NCBI GenBank assembly: GCA_019120235.1 | Contig: DWVN01000024.1 | Coordinates: 1-8,556 of the forward strand | Direction: 5' to 3' | Origin: Dwaynesavagella gallinarum | GTDB lineage: Bacteria; Bacillota; Clostridia; Clostridiales; Clostridiaceae | DNA length: 8,556 nucleotides | Shown here: one piece after another, positions 5,175 through 8,556 of the stretch | Layout: every line of letters starts with the position of its first letter | Position numbering within the stretch: position 1 is the first letter of the stretch | Made by a program: the position numbers and the translations under genes | Notes under the pieces: generated by a model | Database searches by the model: none | Told to the model about the DNA's origin: nothing | Seen by the model: the letters and a program-made list of their open reading frames with translations, nothing else

Positions 5175-8100
5175 ATGAATAGAAAAAAGATTGCACTTCT
5201 ATTGACTGGATTAGTTGTTACCTCAAGTATGTTTACTGGATGTATTTCATCAAGTGATAATAAAACATCTGAAAATAATTCGAGAGTTGCTCAAGAAGAA
5301 CCAATTTTAAAGAGAGCATCTGAAAGAACAGTTACAGAATATAATCAAGATTCACTAAATCAATATCCAGATGTTGCTTATGCAGATGATATTATTGATA
5401 ATTCTATAGGAAATGAAATGAGAAAAGATTTGAATTCATTTTCTACAGAAAATCAATTTGATAATGTACAAAATTATGACAATAGTACAAATAGAAATGA
5501 TATGAATTTAAGTGATGGAAATTTATTTGATACAACAACACAAGATTATCAAATGAATCCATCAGATGAAATAATAACAAATGATCAAATATATAATTTT
5601 GAAAATTCAACAACACAAACTCCAATTAACGGATTTTCAAATGTTATTGAAGATGACTATTATGAAAATAATTTAAATCAAAATGAAGTAGCAAAAGATA
5701 GTGAAAATTCACTAAATTTACAAATTAATCAAGATACAAAAATGCAAAGCAATTTATATGGTACACCAAAAGCTCCAGTAGAAGAAGGAAAATTAGTTGG
5801 ACAGGTTAGTGTTGTAAAAGTTAAAGGAAGTTCAGAAATAACAGGAACTAAACCACAAGGTGTTGCAGAGGTAAGCTTTAAATTATCTGGAGATATATTA
5901 AAAGCAACTCATTCTTCTGAAGCATTAAGTACAATTTTACAGAATGCTTACGAAGAAACAAGAAAAGATGCTAATACTGGTTATGCTGGTTCACCAACAA
6001 CAACAGCAAGAGAAAAATTACAAGCAGCGTTAGCAGCAATATTTGCTCCAAGTGATACTGTAGTTAAAATGATTTTTAGATCTAATGATGGAGCTGTAAG
6101 AACTATACCATTTAAAGCAACTGATATGTTTCCAAGTAATTCTACAGCACCAGATTATGTTAGACGTATAATTGACTTAGATGCAACTAGTGGACAAACT
6201 AGAGTTTCAAGAAGTGTGAATGCATCAGATATGGTAATAAAGATGATGATTAGAGTAGCTACTCCAAATGGAACTAATGAACTAAAAACTAATACAGATT
6301 ATACTTTTGTAGGAACAGAAGGAGATGCTAATTTAAAAACAATTCAAGTAGACAGTACAAAACAAGAGTTAATAGGATTCACTATTCCTAATTTTAAAAC
6401 AGGAAAAATACCTACTAAAATGGAAGCTAAAGATGATAGTGGTTCAGTTATATATGAAGCAACAAGTGCATCATCTGCAGGAACACAAAAGACTGATTTT
6501 TATTTGAGTCAAGCAACAGGAAACACTTATATAGATATGAAAAAATTAATAGATGCTACTAGTAAAATTGAATCACTTGGAACAGGAATAAGATTTAAAT
6601 CAATAATTTTCAATGATGCAGATAAAACTATTAATAAGGTGGAAGTCGAAGATGACAGGGGAACAAAATATCCTGCATCATTAGTGTCTGTTGATTCAAA
6701 TAAACCAGAATCAGGTTCATATTTAGAAGTAACAGGATTAAAAAGAGATACGCCTTATATATTTACAAAACTTCATATAACTTATAAGGCTGGTAGTGAA
6801 AATGAAACTAAAACAATAGCTTTTGCAAATTTTGATACTTCAACACTGGCTATAAATAATTTACCAATAAGAACAACAGCGTTTTTAGGACCACAGTTAG
6901 CATTAGGAGCAGCTCATAATGCAAAAGTTAAACTTCCTGGTGGATTAGATGTTGAAGCTGTTAAAAATGATAGCACAGCTCTAAGATATATATTTAAAGT
7001 TGATAATCCAGAAGGATTTGTTGGAGATGTTAGAGTAAATGGATTAAGAGCTGGAGAGGAAAGTAAAGTAGAAAAAATTGTAGATGAAACATCTAAAGTT
7101 AACTACTATGTAGTTACGCTTTCTAATTTAACAAAGAATACTGATTATGGATTTGTAATACTTGAAATAGATTATAAAGATCCAGATGGAAAAGAATTAG
7201 TTGGTAGACAAGCTTTAGGTGATATAAATAAAAGTGGTACTGGAGTTACAGATAATAAAACAGAAACTACAGATTTAACAGGAACTCAGGCATTTAATGT
7301 AGTTGTAAATGAGAGTGTTACATCAAAAAATGCTAGAAGTACAGAAGTACCAATATTTATTGATGACCTTCATGATAATTTTGTAAGAATAGATTTTACA
7401 GCTCCAAAAGATAATCCAGATGCTAAAGTTGTTTATGAAGATGGTAAATTAAAATTTACAGACTTAAAACCAGAATCAAATACAGTATGTAAAGTTGATT
7501 TTGTTTATAGAAGTGAAAGTAGTGCAGAAAAAAGTACAACTTCAGAGGTTAAGGAAGAAAAAATTCCAAAATATATAAAAATAAGTACACCAAAAGTAGC
7601 AGACTTAGATATAAAAACAGCAACTGTTAAAGCAAAAGCAACTGAAGCAGAAGTTAAGTTTGAACTTTATTCAGAAGCGAAGTCACCAGTTAAAACTGTA
7701 GTTGTTAAAGAAGATAAAGAAAAAGAAATAAAATCAACATGGAATAAAGAAACAAATACTTTAAAATTAGAAGGATTAACAGAAAAAACAGAATATAAAA
7801 ATTTAAAAGTAACATTTACTTTGGAAAATGGTAAGACAGTTGAGCATACTTTAGATACTTTTACAACTGAAGCTGAAGAAGTTAAACCAACAGGAAAAAC
7901 TGCTGAATTTGTATCAAGAGTTTATAAGATAGCATTAGGAAGAGAGCCAGAAGTTGAAGGATGGGAATTCTGGATTAATAAGTTAGATAGTAAAGAGATT
8001 AGTGCAACAGAATTTATTGCAGAGAATTTAATGACTCAACCAGAATTTGTTGATAGAGAATTAAGTAAGAGAACTTTTGTTACAACAATGTATTCATTAA

Positions 8101-8270
8101 TAGTTAATAGAGAGCCAGATGAAGAAGGACAAAAATATTGGGAAAGAAAGTATGACGAATATAGAAGAACAACAGGCTCAATTGAAGAGTTGAGAATAAA
8201 AATTGCTAGAGAGATGATGGATCAACCAGAGTTTAAAGAACTTGTAACTCAATTGAATTTAAAATATTAA
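5175..8270 (+). CDS. Large surface lipoprotein with Ig/Fn3-like segments and C-terminal DUF4214 repeats
   Basis: A 1031-residue predicted lipoprotein. The start is ATG 5175: MNRKKIALLLTGLVVTSS is a classic signal peptide, and the lipobox MFTGC puts the lipidated cysteine at residue 23. An upstream in-frame ATG at 5127 lacks a ribosome site. Two candidate sites precede 5175: GGAGG (5158-5162, 12 bases away) and AAGAAGG (5166-5172, 2 bases away). Residues 24-205 form an Asn/Asp/Ser/Thr/Gln-rich linker, probably unfolded and spanning the wall. The middle is beta-rich, with recurring Fn3-like signatures of the L..L....T.Y type near 370, 517, 647, 759 and 863. The C-terminus carries two DUF4214-type units (912-964 and 968-1025), each FV..(V/M)Y......REP..EG...W ending QPEF. 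DUF4214 occurs in large bacterial surface and secreted proteins and its role is poorly known. The protein should be anchored to the outer face of the membrane. Adhesion or matrix binding is inference only. A terminator follows, so the gene is probably monocistronic. Confidence 0.88.
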   Translation: MNRKKIALLLTGLVVTSSMFTGCISSSDNKTSENNSRVAQEEPILKRASERTVTEYNQDSLNQYPDVAYADDIIDNSIGNEMRKDLNSFSTENQFDNVQNYDNSTNRNDMNLSDGNLFDTTTQDYQMNPSDEIITNDQIYNFENSTTQTPINGFSNVIEDDYYENNLNQNEVAKDSENSLNLQINQDTKMQSNLYGTPKAPVEEGKLVGQVSVVKVKGSSEITGTKPQGVAEVSFKLSGDILKATHSSEALSTILQNAYEETRKDANTGYAGSPTTTAREKLQAALAAIFAPSDTVVKMIFRSNDGAVRTIPFKATDMFPSNSTAPDYVRRIIDLDATSGQTRVSRSVNASDMVIKMMIRVATPNGTNELKTNTDYTFVGTEGDANLKTIQVDSTKQELIGFTIPNFKTGKIPTKMEAKDDSGSVIYEATSASSAGTQKTDFYLSQATGNTYIDMKKLIDATSKIESLGTGIRFKSIIFNDADKTINKVEVEDDRGTKYPASLVSVDSNKPESGSYLEVTGLKRDTPYIFTKLHITYKAGSENETKTIAFANFDTSTLAINNLPIRTTAFLGPQLALGAAHNAKVKLPGGLDVEAVKNDSTALRYIFKVDNPEGFVGDVRVNGLRAGEESKVEKIVDETSKVNYYVVTLSNLTKNTDYGFVILEIDYKDPDGKELVGRQALGDINKSGTGVTDNKTETTDLTGTQAFNVVVNESVTSKNARSTEVPIFIDDLHDNFVRIDFTAPKDNPDAKVVYEDGKLKFTDLKPESNTVCKVDFVYRSESSAEKSTTSEVKEEKIPKYIKISTPKVADLDIKTATVKAKATEAEVKFELYSEAKSPVKTVVVKEDKEKEIKSTWNKETNTLKLEGLTEKTEYKNLKVTFTLENGKTVEHTLDTFTTEAEEVKPTGKTAEFVSRVYKIALGREPEVEGWEFWINKLDSKEISATEFIAENLMTQPEFVDRELSKRTFVTTMYSLIVNREPDEEGQKYWERKYDEYRRTTGSIEELRIKIAREMMDQPEFKELVTQLNLKY

Positions 8271-8286
8271 TACTAATATAGGAAGT

Positions 8287-8322
8287 AAGGAGAAGGTTTA
8301 AAAATCTTCTCCTTTATTTTTT
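8287..8322 (+). terminator. Intrinsic terminator after the lipoprotein gene
   Basis: AAGGAGAAG (8287-8295) pairs with CTTCTCCTT (8306-8314), extended by a G-U pair at 8296/8305, around an eight-base loop. TATTTTTT follows (8315-8322). It lies 16 bases after the lipoprotein stop. Confidence 0.9.
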
Positions 8323-8350
8323 GAAATAAAATTCATAAAAGAGGAATAAT
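8321..8350 (+). promoter_or_regulatory. Candidate sigma-A promoter for the last gene
   Basis: TTGAAA (8321-8326) and AATAAT (8345-8350) each match the sigma-A hexamers at five of six positions, with an 18-base spacer. A start near 8357 would give a leader of about 57 bases before ATG 8414. A second, weaker pair (TTGAAA 8350-8355, 17 bases, GATTAT 8373-8378) lies downstream. A promoter is expected here because the preceding gene is terminated. Confidence 0.35.
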
Positions 8351-8427
8351 TGAAAAACAAAAATATACAAATGATTATGAAAGCAATAATTTTAAGGAAA
8401 TTTAAGAAAGTTTATGATAGACGATAA
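8350..8427 (+). CDS. Possible 25-residue basic leader peptide (doubtful)
   Basis: A TTG at 8350, preceded by AGAGGA (8340-8345), opens a 25-codon frame rich in lysine and arginine (ends KKVYDRR) that overlaps the start of the next gene by 14 bases. The arrangement would allow translational coupling. Against it, the best promoter candidate would start transcription downstream of this TTG, the spacing is short, and short frames arise easily in such AT-rich DNA. Confidence 0.15.
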   Translation: MKNKNIQMIMKAIILRKFKKVYDRR

Positions 8428-8556
8428 AAAAGATTTAAAATTTAATAAATCATCAGAGGAAGAATTGGAGTTAAATTATGAAGACACGTCAAGTGTAAAA
8501 GATGCAGATAATAATGAAGTAAATACTGGTTCACATCAAGATTTTTTTGAACCACT
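8414..8556 (+). CDS. Unidentified protein, acidic N-terminus only (3' end outside the window)
   Basis: The frame opens at ATG 8414 and stays open for 47 full codons to the window edge. An in-frame TAA at 8393-8395 makes this the first usable ATG. The ribosome site is weak (AAGAAAG at 8404-8410, three bases away). The visible peptide starts MIDDKKDLKFNKSSEEELEL and is hydrophilic and strongly acidic, with no signal peptide or recognisable domain. Acidic, disordered heads like this are common before the membrane segment of Firmicute membrane-anchored proteins such as HtrA-type proteases, but nothing in the window proves that. The composition and unbroken length support a real gene. The product is unknown. 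Confidence 0.6.
   Translation, partial: MIDDKKDLKFNKSSEEELELNYEDTSSVKDADNNEVNTGSHQDFFEP

Noticed and set aside
5443..5625. Minus-strand open frame of 60 codons opposite the lipoprotein stalk
   Set aside because: It is the complement of Asn/Asp codons, giving a Leu/Phe/His-rich low-complexity peptide with no support.

Overview
The window is AT-rich. It has strong AGGAGG-type Shine-Dalgarno sites, a likely TTG start, intrinsic terminators and a monoderm-style lipoprotein, so it suggests a motile low-GC Gram-positive bacterium (Clostridia/Tissierellia-like Firmicute). Genus cannot be fixed from the sequence. A flagellated Peptostreptococcaceae-like organism is a guess.

Layout. (1) Positions 1-2195 hold two tandem flagellin genes. 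The first lacks its 5' end (about 55 codons) and the second is complete. Their D0/D1 regions are closely similar and their central D2 domains have diverged. (2) A convergent minus-strand gene (2235-3005) shares a bidirectional terminator with the second flagellin. It encodes a strongly diverged flagellin-like protein with no D2 domain, a lost loop motif and four cysteines, behind a possible sigma-28-type promoter. This is the most unusual item. (3) A good sigma-A promoter at 3095-3123 drives a probable two-gene operon: a CaCA-family Na+/Ca2+ (cation/Ca2+) exchanger (3170-4135) and, 12 bases later, a membrane-anchored polysaccharide-deacetylase (CE4) protein (4148-4981). The latter has non-histidine residues at both histidine metal-ligand positions. 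A perfect-palindrome terminator closes the operon. (4) After a very AT-rich gap comes a 1031-residue lipoprotein (5175-8270). It has a long Asn/Asp/Ser-rich linker, several Ig/Fn3-like segments and a C-terminal DUF4214-type double repeat, and it ends at an intrinsic terminator. (5) The right edge holds the acidic N-terminus of an unidentified protein that runs out of the window.

The common theme is the cell surface: flagellar filament, envelope ion transport, wall or polysaccharide modification, and a large surface lipoprotein. Only the flagellin cluster and the exchanger/deacetylase pair look like transcriptional units of more than one gene. No RNA genes, insertion sequences or CRISPR arrays were seen. 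Three of the gene starts given here (3005, 3170, 5175) are downstream of the longest open frame and were chosen from Shine-Dalgarno spacing and homology or signal-peptide position.
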